Below, in pieces: positions 1-9,029 of a DNA stretch of 64,000 nucleotides. How positions within the stretch are numbered: position 1 is the first letter of the stretch; every line of letters starts with the position of its first letter. Position numbers and translations under genes: made by a program. This stretch comes from Clostridia bacterium. Its GTDB lineage: Bacteria; Bacillota; Peptococcia; DRI-13; UBA5745. A model generated the notes under the pieces. It did no database searches, was not told where the DNA came from, and saw only the letters and a program-made list of their open reading frames with translations. The DNA is taken from assembly GCA_018436095.1 (NCBI GenBank), contig JAHDMJ010000008.1:62001-126000 (forward strand). The letters are read 5' to 3'.

Positions 1-683
1 CCTCCCTCAATATCGACTTTGGCTCAGGCGGGCAGGAAGGGGCTCTAGGACCGCTGCAAATGCTGTTTTTTCTTACGTTGATCACTCTGGCGCCCTCCAT
101 CCTGATCATGCTGACTAGCTTTACCAGGATTATCATTGTTTTTTCCTTTTTGCGCAACGCCATCGGCTTGCAGCAGACGCCGCCCAACCAAGTGATTATA
201 GGATTGGCCTTGTTTCTTTCTTTGTTTATAATGTGGCCGGTGCTGGACGAGATTAATGAAACGGCCCTGCAGCCCTTTATGGCGGGAACCATCAGCCAGG
301 CGGAATGCCTGGACAATATGGAGGAGCCTCTTAAAATTTTCATGTTAAAACAAACAAAAGCTCCCGAGCTGAATCTGTTTTTATCTTTAGCAGGTGAAGA
401 AAGCCTGACTGAGGAGTTGAGGCCTGAGCTGTTGGAGAACCTGGGCATGCGGATTGTCATACCGGCTTTTATCACCAGCGAGCTAAAACGGGCCTTCATT
501 ATGGGTTTTTTGTTATTTATCCCTTTTCTGGTTATCGATATGATTGTTGCCAGTACGCTGATGTCCATGGGCATGGTGATGCTGCCGCCGTCAATGATAT
601 CCCTGCCTTTTAAGCTGATGCTTTTTGTGGTGGTGGATGGCTGGAGCTTGCTGATGGAAACCCTGGTTAAGAGTTTTCATTAG
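1..683 (+). CDS. fliP: Flagellar export gate protein FliP (5' end outside window)
   Basis: FliP is a membrane subunit of the flagellar type III export gate. The open frame runs into the left edge: codons from base 3 encode residues that lead directly into the conserved segment LLTL-like, APSILIML, TSFTRIIIVFSFLRNA and QTPPNQVIIGLALFLSLFIM, the FliP signature. The methionine at base 60 is therefore internal, and the signal-peptide end of the protein is missing. Hydrophobic helices follow near the C-terminus (FIMGFLLFIPFLVIDMIVAS and PFKLMLFVVVDGW). It is followed at 45 bp by fliQ and heads the fliPQR-flhB-flhA block. Identification is secure; only the start is unseen. Confidence 0.96.
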   Translation, partial: SLNIDFGSGGQEGALGPLQMLFFLTLITLAPSILIMLTSFTRIIIVFSFLRNAIGLQQTPPNQVIIGLALFLSLFIMWPVLDEINETALQPFMAGTISQAECLDNMEEPLKIFMLKQTKAPELNLFLSLAGEESLTEELRPELLENLGMRIVIPAFITSELKRAFIMGFLLFIPFLVIDMIVASTLMSMGMVMLPPSMISLPFKLMLFVVVDGWSLLMETLVKSFH

Positions 684-727
684 CTGCCGGCGGAATGTAG
701 AAAGAAATTTACAGAAAGGAGAGCAAA

Positions 728-991
728 ATGGCTCAAGGTGATGTGATAAGTATCCTGCGGGAAGCCTTATGGACGATTATGAAGCTGGCCGCCCCTTTAT
801 TGCTGACCAGCCTGACCCTGGGTTTGATTATCGCTGTTTTCCAGGCTGCCACCCAGATTCATGAGCAAACCTTGACCTTTGTGCCGAAAATCCTGGCCAT
901 CGCTCTTCTGATGATTCTGATCGGGCCCTGGATGATGACGAATTTAACGGACTTTTTTATGTATATCTGCATGCAGATGCTTGAGATTTAA
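728..991 (+). CDS. fliQ: Flagellar export gate protein FliQ
   Basis: An 87-residue protein with two hydrophobic segments (about residues 17-38 and 50-75) separated by the conserved stretch AATQIHEQTLTFVPK, which is the FliQ hallmark. It belongs to the export gate with FliP and FliR. The start is an ATG preceded by AAAGGAGAGC. Its stop codon abuts the fliR start, suggesting translational coupling. Length is normal for the family. Confidence 0.96.
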   Translation: MAQGDVISILREALWTIMKLAAPLLLTSLTLGLIIAVFQAATQIHEQTLTFVPKILAIALLMILIGPWMMTNLTDFFMYICMQMLEI

Positions 992-1768
992 ATGATGACC
1001 TGGGAATTTACGTACAATCAACTGATGGTGTATATTCTGGTTTTTTGCCGGATGGTGGGGGTGCTGGGTTTCAACCCAATATTGTCCCGCCGTAATGTGC
1101 CCACCCAGTTTACCATGGCCCTGTGCCTGGGATTATCCTTGCTGATCAGCCCCGGCTTAATGGCAACCATGAGGCCTGTCACCAACACCTTATCTCTAGT
1201 GATGGGTATTGGGGCGGAACTTCTGGTGGGCCTGGTCTGGGGGCTGATTTTCCAAACCTTTTACTTTATGCTTTTTATGGCCGGCGATGTTATCGATATG
1301 GGTTTAGGCTTATCCATGGCCAAGGTCTTTGACCGTAATGCCAATATTCAAATGTCCTTATCCGGTAATCTCTTTAACCTGATTTTTGTCTTATTTCTTT
1401 TTGTCACCAACAGCCACCTGGTATTGATTCGTTTAGCTGCAGCTTCCTATGAAATTGTGGGTTTAGGCGGAGCTGTCTTAAATACGAATTTAAGCCTTTT
1501 TATGATTGACATGTTTTTGCAGGCATTTTCTTTAGCTATTCGTCTCGTTTTGCCTTTTGTGGCAGCTTCCTTTACCGTAGAAATTACCATGGGTATATTG
1601 ATGAAGCTGGTGCCCCAGATCAATGTGTTTTCTATTCATTTTCAAATGAAGGTAATTATGGGATTAATCCTGCTTTTTGTTTTCTCTTTGCCGGTCAGCG
1701 GCTTTATTGATAATTATATTGACATTATTTTTCAGCAGATGGAACGAGCCCTTTCTGTCCTGGGCTAA
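992..1768 (+). CDS. fliR: Flagellar export gate protein FliR
   Basis: A 258-residue polytopic membrane protein with roughly six hydrophobic helices, beginning FCRMVGVLGFNPILSRRNVP, typical of FliR. FliR completes the FliP-FliQ-FliR gate through which flagellar rod, hook and filament subunits leave the cell. The ATG directly follows the fliQ stop with no spacing; a second in-frame ATG lies three bases on. flhB starts 31 bp downstream, so the gate genes form one operon. FliR and FlhB are separate here, whereas some clostridia fuse them. Confidence 0.95.
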   Translation: MMTWEFTYNQLMVYILVFCRMVGVLGFNPILSRRNVPTQFTMALCLGLSLLISPGLMATMRPVTNTLSLVMGIGAELLVGLVWGLIFQTFYFMLFMAGDVIDMGLGLSMAKVFDRNANIQMSLSGNLFNLIFVLFLFVTNSHLVLIRLAAASYEIVGLGGAVLNTNLSLFMIDMFLQAFSLAIRLVLPFVAASFTVEITMGILMKLVPQINVFSIHFQMKVIMGLILLFVFSLPVSGFIDNYIDIIFQQMERALSVLG

Positions 1769-1799
1769 AATTTGAGCCGGCAAAAGGGGGGAGAGCCTG

Positions 1800-2894
1800 A
1801 TGGCTGGCGAAAAAACCGAAAAAGCAACCCCAAAACGAAAGCAGGAGGAGCGAAAAAAAGGTAATGTTCTGATGAGCAGGGAAGTCAATGTGATTTTTTC
1901 CTTGCTGACCATCTTTTTCGCCCTCCGGATCATGGGCCCCGGAATTTATACAAGCTTGCAACAGTATATCAGGGAGTATTTCTCTATGGGCTCTTGGGTA
2001 GAGGCCATCGGCCAGGCGGAGCTCTCCAATTACTTTATTAACGGCTGTATCTTATTTGCTACTACAGCGTTGCCTCTTTTATTGGTTACCTCTGTCGGCA
2101 TTATAATTATTACCATGGCCCAAACCCGGATGCTCTTTGCCACAAAGGCTTTTGAGTTTAAAGGGGACAGGCTTAACCCCATTAGTGGATTCAAGAAAAT
2201 GTTCTCCATGCGGGGTGTAGTGGAATTACTGAAGTCCATACTGAAGATTTCCATTCTGGGCTATATCATTTACGGTGAGTTAAAAAAAGCCTTGCCCAGC
2301 ATCCCCCGCCTGATGGATATGACGGCCTCAAAAGCCGCAGCCTTTACCGGCAGTTTGATTTTATCCATCGTCTGGAAAGCCGGCGCTATCTTCGTGATTT
2401 TGGCAGCCGCAGACTATTTTTATCAGTGGTGGGAATTCGAAAAAAACCTGCGGATGAGCAAACAGGAAATCAAAGACGAATACAAAGAGACGGAAGGGGA
2501 CCCCCAGATCAAAAGCCGTCAGAGAGCCCGGCGGGAGCAGGCGGCCCGGCAGCGGATGATGGCCAATGTACCCAATGCCGACGTCGTCATCAGAAACCCA
2601 ACCCATTATGCGGTGGCTTTGCAGTATGATACGGAGAAGCATCAAGCCCCTATTGTTGTAGCCAAGGGTATGGATCACCTGGCTCTGCGTATTATCCAGG
2701 TAGCCCGGGAAAATGAAGTCTATATCATGGAAAACCGGCCTTTGGCCCGCAGCCTTTTTGAGGAAGTGGAGTTGGACCGGGAGGTGCCGGAATCTTTCTA
2801 TCAAACCATAGCGGAAGTTTTAGCTTTTGTGTATAATTTAAGGGAAAAAGAAGGAAAACCAAAAAGCAAGGCACTGAAAGAAACGAATCATTAA
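1800..2894 (+). CDS. flhB: Flagellar export switch protein FlhB
   Basis: FlhB is the substrate-specificity switch of the flagellar export apparatus. The 364 residues start MAGEKTEKATPKRKQEERKKG, the conserved charged N-terminus, followed by four membrane segments and a cytoplasmic C-terminal domain. The autocleavage site NPTH is intact at residues 266-269 (VVIRNPTHYAVAL), so the protein should self-cleave. The start has GGGGGGAGAGCCTG just upstream. A second gene encoding only the part after the NPTH site lies at 15476. Confidence 0.96.
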   Translation: MAGEKTEKATPKRKQEERKKGNVLMSREVNVIFSLLTIFFALRIMGPGIYTSLQQYIREYFSMGSWVEAIGQAELSNYFINGCILFATTALPLLLVTSVGIIIITMAQTRMLFATKAFEFKGDRLNPISGFKKMFSMRGVVELLKSILKISILGYIIYGELKKALPSIPRLMDMTASKAAAFTGSLILSIVWKAGAIFVILAAADYFYQWWEFEKNLRMSKQEIKDEYKETEGDPQIKSRQRARREQAARQRMMANVPNADVVIRNPTHYAVALQYDTEKHQAPIVVAKGMDHLALRIIQVARENEVYIMENRPLARSLFEEVELDREVPESFYQTIAEVLAFVYNLREKEGKPKSKALKETNH

Positions 2895-2921
2895 TTTAGG
2901 GAGGCAGGGGTACATTTATTC

Positions 2922-4979
2922 ATGAGAACGGTATTCAATAACATCGTCGCCATATTTGTCCTCACTATTGTCGCCCTGCTGATCATACCGCTGAGCACCC
3001 AGGTGCTGGACTTCATGTTTATCATGAATTTGTCGCTGTCGTTGGTTATTTTATTAATGACCATGTACATCAAGGAACCTTTAGAGTTTTCTATATTTCC
3101 TTCTTTGCTTCTGGTGACTACTTTGCTAAGACTGGGTCTCAATGTTTCTTCCACCAGATCTATTCTTTCCAATCAGGGTTATGCCGGCGAAGTCATTAAA
3201 ACCTTCGGACAATATGTTATCCGGGGCAATGTAGTCGTTGGCCTTGTCATTTTCCTGATTATCGTGCTGGTGCAGTTCATTGTTATTACCAAAGGCGCCG
3301 AGCGGGTGGCCGAGGTATCCGCCAGATTTACCTTGGACGCCATGCCCGGCAAGCAGATGGCCATCGATACGGACCTGAGCTCCGGGGCTATCGATGAAGA
3401 GGAAGGCCGCCGCCGCCGCTCCAAAATCCAGCGGGAAGCTGACTTTTTTGGCTCCATGGACGGCGCTTCCAAGTTTGTCAAAGGCGACGCCATTATTTCT
3501 ATTGTCGTTACGTTCATCAATCTCATCGGCGGTTTGCTGGTGGGCATGATCAACAGGGAAGGCAGCTTTGCCGCGGTGGTCAATATTTACTCTATTTCCA
3601 CCGTAGGCGACGGCCTGATGTCTCAGATTCCGGCTCTTTTGATTTCCGTGGCCACAGGTATGATCGTTACCCGGTCAGCCTCCGAGGCGGATCTGAATAC
3701 CGATGTCATCCAGCAGTTCCGGTCCCAGCCTGTGGTGCTGATCATTGCCGGAGCGGCCATGATCCTCCTTAGCTTTATTGGCTTTCCGCCGGCTCAGGTG
3801 GCTATGGTTTCCGCCTTGCTCATCGGCCTGGGCATCATCTTACTGCGGCAGCAAAGGGCTTCTGTACCCCAAGTAGCGGCAGAGGGGCCGCCGGTGATCG
3901 AGGAGGTTACCAGTGAGGTAGCCTTTTATAAGAATCTGGATAATGTCTATAATCTGCTGACGGTGGATCCCATCGGCATGGAGTTTGGTTATAGCTTGCT
4001 GCCTCTGGTGGATGAGCATAGCGGCGGCAATTTTATGGACCGGGTAGTCATGTTCCGCAAGCAATTTGCCGATGAAATGGGCATGGTCATTCCCTCGGTA
4101 CGGCTAAAGGATTCCAGCCAGATTAATCCCAACCAGTATGAGATAAAGCTGAAGGGGGAGACCGTGGCCATAGGCGAGGTCTTGATTGACCATTACCTGG
4201 CCCTGGAACCCGCCGAGATTCCCGAGGGAGAGGTTATCGAGGGTATCGATACCATTGAACCGGCCTTCGGTATGCCGGCTAAATGGATCAGTGAGGATAA
4301 GAAGATCAAAGCGGAAATGGCCGGATATACGCTGATCGATCCCACCTCCGTCATCATCACCCACCTGTCGGAGATTATCCGTACCCATGCCCATGAGCTT
4401 TTGACCAGGCAGGAAGTTAAGAAAATGGTGGAAAACCTGCGCAAGAAAAATGAAGTTATCGTAGATGATACCATTCCGGCAGTGCTGACCACCACCGAAC
4501 TGCAAAAGGTATTGCGGAACCTGCTGCGGGAGGGTGTTCCCGTCAACGACCTGGAGACTATCCTGGAAACTCTGGCTGATTACGGAGCTATGGTGAAGGA
4601 TAACGATATGTTGACGGAATACGTACGCCAAGCCTTGAAGCGCACCATCACCCACCGCTTCTCCGAAGCCGGCCAAATGAAAGTGATGAGCCTGGATGGA
4701 GAATTGGAAAACATCATCATCAACAGCGTAAAGAAAATGGACGGCGGCGCCTACCTGGCTCTGGAGTCCGATACCATACAAAAAATCATCACCGCCACTA
4801 CAGAAAAAATCAATCAGATGAAGCAGGTGGTGCAGACGCCGATTATCCTTACCTCTCCGGTAGTCCGGGTATATTTCAAAAAACTTTTGGATCAGTTCTA
4901 TCCGGAGGTTGTGGTATTGTCCTTTAATGATATTGATAGCGGCGTTCAAATTCAATCCTTAGGCAATATCGCCATATGA
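2922..4979 (+). CDS. flhA: Flagellar export protein FlhA
   Basis: FlhA is the large export gate component that docks chaperone-substrate complexes. The 685 residues comprise an N-terminal half with about eight membrane helices and a C-terminal cytosolic half. The FHIPEP family signature is clear near residues 130-190 (RFTLDAMPGKQMAIDTDLSS and the following EEEGRRRR and FFGSMDGASKFVKGDAI). It is 27 bp downstream of flhB. Many Bacillota place flhF and an MinD-like gene after flhA; here a sigma factor gene follows directly. Confidence 0.97.
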   Translation: MRTVFNNIVAIFVLTIVALLIIPLSTQVLDFMFIMNLSLSLVILLMTMYIKEPLEFSIFPSLLLVTTLLRLGLNVSSTRSILSNQGYAGEVIKTFGQYVIRGNVVVGLVIFLIIVLVQFIVITKGAERVAEVSARFTLDAMPGKQMAIDTDLSSGAIDEEEGRRRRSKIQREADFFGSMDGASKFVKGDAIISIVVTFINLIGGLLVGMINREGSFAAVVNIYSISTVGDGLMSQIPALLISVATGMIVTRSASEADLNTDVIQQFRSQPVVLIIAGAAMILLSFIGFPPAQVAMVSALLIGLGIILLRQQRASVPQVAAEGPPVIEEVTSEVAFYKNLDNVYNLLTVDPIGMEFGYSLLPLVDEHSGGNFMDRVVMFRKQFADEMGMVIPSVRLKDSSQINPNQYEIKLKGETVAIGEVLIDHYLALEPAEIPEGEVIEGIDTIEPAFGMPAKWISEDKKIKAEMAGYTLIDPTSVIITHLSEIIRTHAHELLTRQEVKKMVENLRKKNEVIVDDTIPAVLTTTELQKVLRNLLREGVPVNDLETILETLADYGAMVKDNDMLTEYVRQALKRTITHRFSEAGQMKVMSLDGELENIIINSVKKMDGGAYLALESDTIQKIITATTEKINQMKQVVQTPIILTSPVVRVYFKKLLDQFYPEVVVLSFNDIDSGVQIQSLGNIAI

Positions 4980-5033
4980 TACTAGTACCGGATTAAATCC
5001 GGCGTCAGTACAAAAAGGGGGGAAGAAGAACCC

Positions 5034-5825
5034 GTGATGGAGCATCAGCCGCCGCAAGAAAAAATTAATCCCGAGGAGCTGATGGCAGCTTATAAGCAGA
5101 CGGGAGATATTAATATCAGAAATCAACTGGTGATGCATTATGGGCCCACCGTAAAAAATACCATCATCAGCATGCGTTCTTTGTTACCCCAAAACATTCA
5201 GCAGGATGAGTTCTTTAATCAGGGTATCATCACCCTTATGGGGTGTATCGATAAATTTGATCCCGGCCGGGGGGCCAGTTTCAGTACTTTTATTTATAAG
5301 CATTTGCGGGGAACTATGCTTAGCTACATGCGCAAGCAAAGCTGGCTGCCTTACCGGGTGAGGACCGCCCGCCGCAGTATCGTCCAGGGACAAGCGGAGC
5401 TAAGCAATCAGTTGATGCGGGAGCCTACAGACAGAGAATTAGCCGAGTATCTGGGCATGCCGGAAAAAGAGCTGAACCGCAATCTGCAGGAGATTGCCAC
5501 AGCCGATATGGTTTCTTTTGAAGAGTTGATTGAAGGCACGGGGGGCGGCCAGGAAGGCTTGGCTAATATTCGGGAAGATACCGTAGACCGGGGCATGCTC
5601 CAAAGAGAATTAAAACAGGTGCTGGGGGAGGCTATTGACCAGCTTTCTCCCAAAGAAAAACAAGTAATCACTTTATGCTATTATGAGAATTTAAATTTGC
5701 GGGAGATTGGGGAGGTCCTCAATGTCAGCCAGCAGAGGATATCTTTTATCAGGTCGTCAGCTTTGACTAAGTTAAACAGGATAATGTCCCAATATCTACA
5801 TGGAAAGGATGAGGATGAATGCTGA
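5034..5825 (+). CDS. fliA: FliA/SigD-type flagellar RNA polymerase sigma factor
   Basis: A 263-residue group 3 sigma-70 protein. Region 2 is visible around residues 78-105 (KFDPGRGASFSTFIYKHLRG, then MLSYMRKQSWLP), region 3 around 130-160, and a region 4 helix-turn-helix at LREIGEVLNVSQQRISFIRS near residues 223-245. FliA/SigD proteins drive late flagellar, chemotaxis and motility genes; the position inside the flagellar operon supports this role. GTG at 5034 or the adjacent ATG at 5037 can start it, behind GGGGGGAAGAAG. Its last codons overlap the start of the next gene, indicating coupling. Confidence 0.88.
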   Translation: MMEHQPPQEKINPEELMAAYKQTGDINIRNQLVMHYGPTVKNTIISMRSLLPQNIQQDEFFNQGIITLMGCIDKFDPGRGASFSTFIYKHLRGTMLSYMRKQSWLPYRVRTARRSIVQGQAELSNQLMREPTDRELAEYLGMPEKELNRNLQEIATADMVSFEELIEGTGGGQEGLANIREDTVDRGMLQRELKQVLGEAIDQLSPKEKQVITLCYYENLNLREIGEVLNVSQQRISFIRSSALTKLNRIMSQYLHGKDEDEC

Positions 5826-6568
5826 GCGGTTTTTACACCATTGCTTCGGGAATGCTGGCCCAGCAGCGCAATATCGATCTTATCGGCAATAACCTGGTCA
5901 ACCTGGAAACCCCGGGCTACCGGGGACAACGAATGGTGTTTAACACCTTTGAGCATGAGCTGATGGTCCGGAAGGAGGCTTACCAAAGAACTCCCATCGG
6001 CAGTGCCAGCCCCATCACCCTAGTGGACGACGTGGTGACGCTGAATCATTCCGGCCTTTATCAGGATACGGGTCATCCTTTTGATATTGCCATCGACGGC
6101 CCCGGCTATTTCGTTATCCAAGGCAATGAGGAACAGCCCTATTTGACCAGGGGGGGCCAATTTAACATGGATGCGGAAGGCTACCTCATCCTGGAGGGCA
6201 TTGGCCGGGTTATGGGTCAGGACGGGCCGGTCCAGGTAAAAAACGCCCAGTTTAAAGTTTTGGCCGACGGTACCGTCAATAATGAAGCGGGACGCCGCAT
6301 CGGCAATCTGCAGATCACAGCGCCTCCCGAGGACGTCACCCTGGTTCGCCTGAATAACGGCATGTATCAGATGCCGGCAGGCCAGGAAAGCCAGGCAGCA
6401 GAAGGTTTTCGCCTTCATCAAAATGTCAAGGAAACCTCAAATGTGAATTATACTACAGAAATGACGGCCTTTATTGAAGCCCAGAGAGCTTTTCAATCCT
6501 GCAGCTCGGCCCTGCAGATTATGGATAATATGAACCGCAAGGCAGTTTCCCAAATTGCTGCCGTATAA
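5819..6568 (+). CDS. flgF: Flagellar basal-body rod protein, FlgF-like
   Basis: A 249-residue rod protein. The N-terminal rod signature (residues 8-35: ASGMLAQQRNIDLIGNNLVN then LETPGYR) and the C-terminal helix (SNVNYTTEMTAFIEAQRAFQ) are those of the FlgF/FlgG/FlgE family. It forms part of the flagellar rod that crosses the envelope. The ATG overlaps the sigma gene end by 7 bp. FlgF is chosen because it is the first of a pair and the shorter, more divergent one; FlhO-type naming would be equivalent. Confidence 0.8.
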   Translation: MLSGFYTIASGMLAQQRNIDLIGNNLVNLETPGYRGQRMVFNTFEHELMVRKEAYQRTPIGSASPITLVDDVVTLNHSGLYQDTGHPFDIAIDGPGYFVIQGNEEQPYLTRGGQFNMDAEGYLILEGIGRVMGQDGPVQVKNAQFKVLADGTVNNEAGRRIGNLQITAPPEDVTLVRLNNGMYQMPAGQESQAAEGFRLHQNVKETSNVNYTTEMTAFIEAQRAFQSCSSALQIMDNMNRKAVSQIAAV

Positions 6569-6649
6569 TGGGGCCTTTGATGCCCCACCTGAGGCGTTAT
6601 AGTTTGACTTTGCGCTAACCAAAGCCAAAGAGTAGAGGAGAGATTGCCA

Positions 6650-7381
6650 ATGAAAACATCCTTTCATGCAGGAGTTTCCGGGCTGATGGCTTACCAGCAG
6701 GCTATGGATACCATCGGAAATAATATAGCCAATGTCAATACCGTTGGTTATAAGCATCAAACCACCCAGTTTGAGGACTTGCTCTATGTCCGCATGGACA
6801 CTAAATCCGCCCCCGAACTACTGAAAGGGGTAGGTACAAAAGCGGCTGCCAGCCAGCTTCACGCCGGCCAGGGCGCTTTCATTCCCACCGGCGGCAATCT
6901 GGATTTTGCCATCCAGGGGGACGGATTTTTTATGGTGGATAATGAAGGCCAAAAAGAATACACGCGGAGCGGCGCCTTTGCCATAGGTACCCGGAGCAAG
7001 CGGGCCTATTTGACCACTACTGACGGCGCTTACGTTTTGGATATGCGGGGCCGCAGAATTGAGTTGAAAGAGAACAAAGAGACGGGCCAATATGATCTGG
7101 AGGGCCTGGAGGACCAAATCGGCGTCTATCGCTTTGTTAATCCTCACGCCTTGTCGCCGGCTTCCGCCAACCGTTATCTGGAGACGGAGGAATCGGGCAA
7201 GGCTGCCAGAGATAACAAGGGGGTCTGTGATTTGGCTCCCGGTTTTTTGGAGCAGTCCGGTACGGATTTAAGTGATGAAATGGCGGCGATGATCAGAACC
7301 CAGAGAGCTTTTCAAGTCAGCGCCAGGGTGGTAACCGTATCCGACCAGATTGAAGAGATAGTTAATGGCCTGAGAAGATAA
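6650..7381 (+). CDS. flgG: Flagellar basal-body rod protein, FlgG-like
   Basis: A rod protein of 243 residues from ATG 6650, which has AGAGGAGAG upstream; an in-frame TTG at 6644 is less likely. The N-terminus carries AGVSGLMAYQQAMDTIGNNI and ANVNTVGYK, and the C-terminus carries SGTDLSDEMAAMIRTQRAFQ and VTVSDQIEEIVNGL, typical of distal rod proteins. It probably pairs with the preceding FlgF-like protein. It is slightly shorter than the usual FlgG (about 260). cheC follows 15 bp downstream. Confidence 0.82.
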   Translation: MKTSFHAGVSGLMAYQQAMDTIGNNIANVNTVGYKHQTTQFEDLLYVRMDTKSAPELLKGVGTKAAASQLHAGQGAFIPTGGNLDFAIQGDGFFMVDNEGQKEYTRSGAFAIGTRSKRAYLTTTDGAYVLDMRGRRIELKENKETGQYDLEGLEDQIGVYRFVNPHALSPASANRYLETEESGKAARDNKGVCDLAPGFLEQSGTDLSDEMAAMIRTQRAFQVSARVVTVSDQIEEIVNGLRR

Positions 7382-7396
7382 AGAGGAGTGTAGGCG

Positions 7397-8017
7397 TTGA
7401 AAAACCTTGATGATTTAAATGATCTTCAGCTTGATGTATTAAGGGAAATTGGTAATATCGGTTCCGGCAATGCCGCTTCCGCTTTATCTACTATGCTGGA
7501 CAGGCCGGTGGATATCTCTGTGCCTAAGGTCATGATTTTGGATTATAATGAAGTGACGGATAGCCTGGGCGGCCCTGAGGAGCTTTTAGTAGGCCTTTTG
7601 CTTTCCCTCAGCGGTGATGTGACGGGAATGATCATGTTCCTGCTGCATAAGGATTTTGCCCATATGATGATCAATACCTTAACGGGTATGGAACTGGAGA
7701 ATTTCGGCAACCTGGATGAGTTCAGCAGCTCTGCCATCCGGGAAGTAGGCAATATTATGGCGGCATCTTACGTCAATGCCATTGCCTCGCTGACGGGCCT
7801 GGATATCAATATTTCCCCGCCCGATCTTTGTGTGGATATGGTAGGGGCTATACTTAGCGTGCCGGCTATTTATTTTGCCAATATCGGCGATAAAATTATT
7901 TTTATTCAGGATGAATTTGATAAAAAAGAAGACGATAAAACCTCCAGCCACATTCTAATGATACCGGAAATGGATTCCCTGGCAAAAATCATGACGAATT
8001 TGGGGTTGGAATTATGA
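7397..8017 (+). CDS. cheC: Chemotaxis phosphatase CheC
   Basis: CheC dephosphorylates CheY-P and binds CheD, and so takes part in adaptation. The 206-residue protein has both phosphatase signatures: D13/E17/N20 in LREIGNIGSGNAAS and S112/E116/N119 in IREVGNIMAASYVNA, so both active centres look intact. The start is TTG with GAGGAGTG upstream. Its end overlaps the cheD start by 4 bp, consistent with co-production of the CheC-CheD pair. Confidence 0.94.
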   Translation: MKNLDDLNDLQLDVLREIGNIGSGNAASALSTMLDRPVDISVPKVMILDYNEVTDSLGGPEELLVGLLLSLSGDVTGMIMFLLHKDFAHMMINTLTGMELENFGNLDEFSSSAIREVGNIMAASYVNAIASLTGLDINISPPDLCVDMVGAILSVPAIYFANIGDKIIFIQDEFDKKEDDKTSSHILMIPEMDSLAKIMTNLGLEL

Positions 8018-8502
8018 GTCGTACAATAACCGTGGGCATCTCGGATTTGAACATTGCCCAGGCGCCGGATGTGTTAGTAACTTACGCTTTAGGATCTTGT
8101 GTAGGAATTTGTTTATATGACGTCAATATCAAGCTGGCGGGTCTGGCCCATATTATGTTGCCTAGTGCCAGCCAGGCCCCCAGCTCCGCTAATCAGCCGT
8201 ACAAATTTGCAGATACGGCCATAGAGCTTCTAATTCGCAAAATGGAAGCCGCCGGCGGCCGGCGGGTGCTGTTTAAGGCCAAGATTGCCGGCGGCGCTCA
8301 GATGTTTTCCGGTTTGAGCAACTCATCCATCGCTAATATCGGCCAGCGCAATACCCAGGCCGTCAAAATGGAATTGATGCGTCAGCGGATTCCCATTATA
8401 GCAGAGGATACGGGCAAGGATTACGGCCGCACCCTTTATCTGACTGCTGAAGACGGCTTGATGCGGATTAAATCCGCCAGCAAAGGGGAATGGGTCTGGT
8501 AG
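8014..8502 (+). CDS. cheD: Chemoreceptor glutamine deamidase CheD
   Basis: CheD deamidates glutamines on chemoreceptors and is regulated by CheC. The 162 residues contain the catalytic cysteine C29 in ALGSCVGICLYD and the histidine H46 in LAHIMLP, both at the expected places. The GGAQMF and YGR segments are also conserved. It overlaps cheC by 4 bp and closes the long flagellar operon; a perfect-stem terminator lies about 110 bp further on. Confidence 0.95.
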   Translation: MSRTITVGISDLNIAQAPDVLVTYALGSCVGICLYDVNIKLAGLAHIMLPSASQAPSSANQPYKFADTAIELLIRKMEAAGGRRVLFKAKIAGGAQMFSGLSNSSIANIGQRNTQAVKMELMRQRIPIIAEDTGKDYGRTLYLTAEDGLMRIKSASKGEWVW

Positions 8503-8609
8503 AAGGATAGAATAATAAGGAATCAGCGGCAGAATGAAAATCAGCGAAAGAATAGATGAGATAGCCATGAAAAAGAGGGCTGCTATGGGGAGATCAGTAG
8601 TTGCCATGC

Positions 8610-8669
8610 AAAAACCCCTTTCCGTTATACTGCAGTTGTTAAACTGGAATATAACGGAAAGGGGTTTTT
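8610..8669. terminator. Bidirectional terminator with about 19-bp perfect stem
   Basis: Arms AACCCCTTTCCGTTATA and TATAACGGAAAGGGGTT pair perfectly around a loop of about 20 bases, flanked by A runs on the left and a T7 run on the right. It lies between convergent cheD (+) and cheB (-) and can serve both transcripts. Confidence 0.88.
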
Positions 8670-8750
8670 TTGGCGAAAAGGCATCTGACGCACATGGATA
8701 GTAATAATGCTGCATAGCTGGGCAGTAGATTGTGGTAGTTGGGCCAGTTG

Positions 8751-8994
8751 TGCTCAAAACTGCAGGTTTGTCATCATTTGCCTTAGCTAACTGTTCAAAA
8801 CTGCAAGTTTGTAGCCGCCATTGATAGCTTTTTTGAGCAAAATTGCAGGTTTAAAGGGTCTGAAGGCTGATTTTTTCTATATTTAGGGTTAAAGCTAGGA
8901 CGAACCCCCTATTTTAAAGGGGGAATAGGCTTACAAACTTGAAATTTTGCACAAAATGCCTGGGCCGCCGCTACAAACTTGAAATTTTGCTCAA
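8751..8994. repeat. Cluster of five short dispersed repeat boxes (family A)
   Basis: Three forward boxes (8751-8771, 8791-8812, 8835-8852) and two inverted boxes (8932-8954, 8972-8994) match GAGCAAAATTKCARGTTTGT with few changes. Between boxes three and four lies a palindrome, CCCCCTATTTTAAAGGGGG, at 8905-8923. Box two is preceded by ATTTGCCTTAGCTAACTG, which recurs inverted at 20304-20321. The cluster fills the otherwise gene-free space from 8503 to 9029. Related copies occur at 19868-20100, 20283-20321 and 54124-54159. Confidence 0.8.
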
Positions 8995-9029
8995 TCTTCA
9001 TCGTTGGCTCCAGCAAATACCAGTACCGG

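Noticed and set aside
4104-4955. 283-codon frame antisense to flhA
   Set aside because: It lies fully within flhA on the other strand; its protein is low-complexity His/Gln/Leu-rich as expected from antisense codon bias.
8323-8757. Minus-strand open frame of 144 codons after cheD
   Set aside because: It overlaps cheD and runs through the bidirectional terminator; composition and start context do not support a gene.
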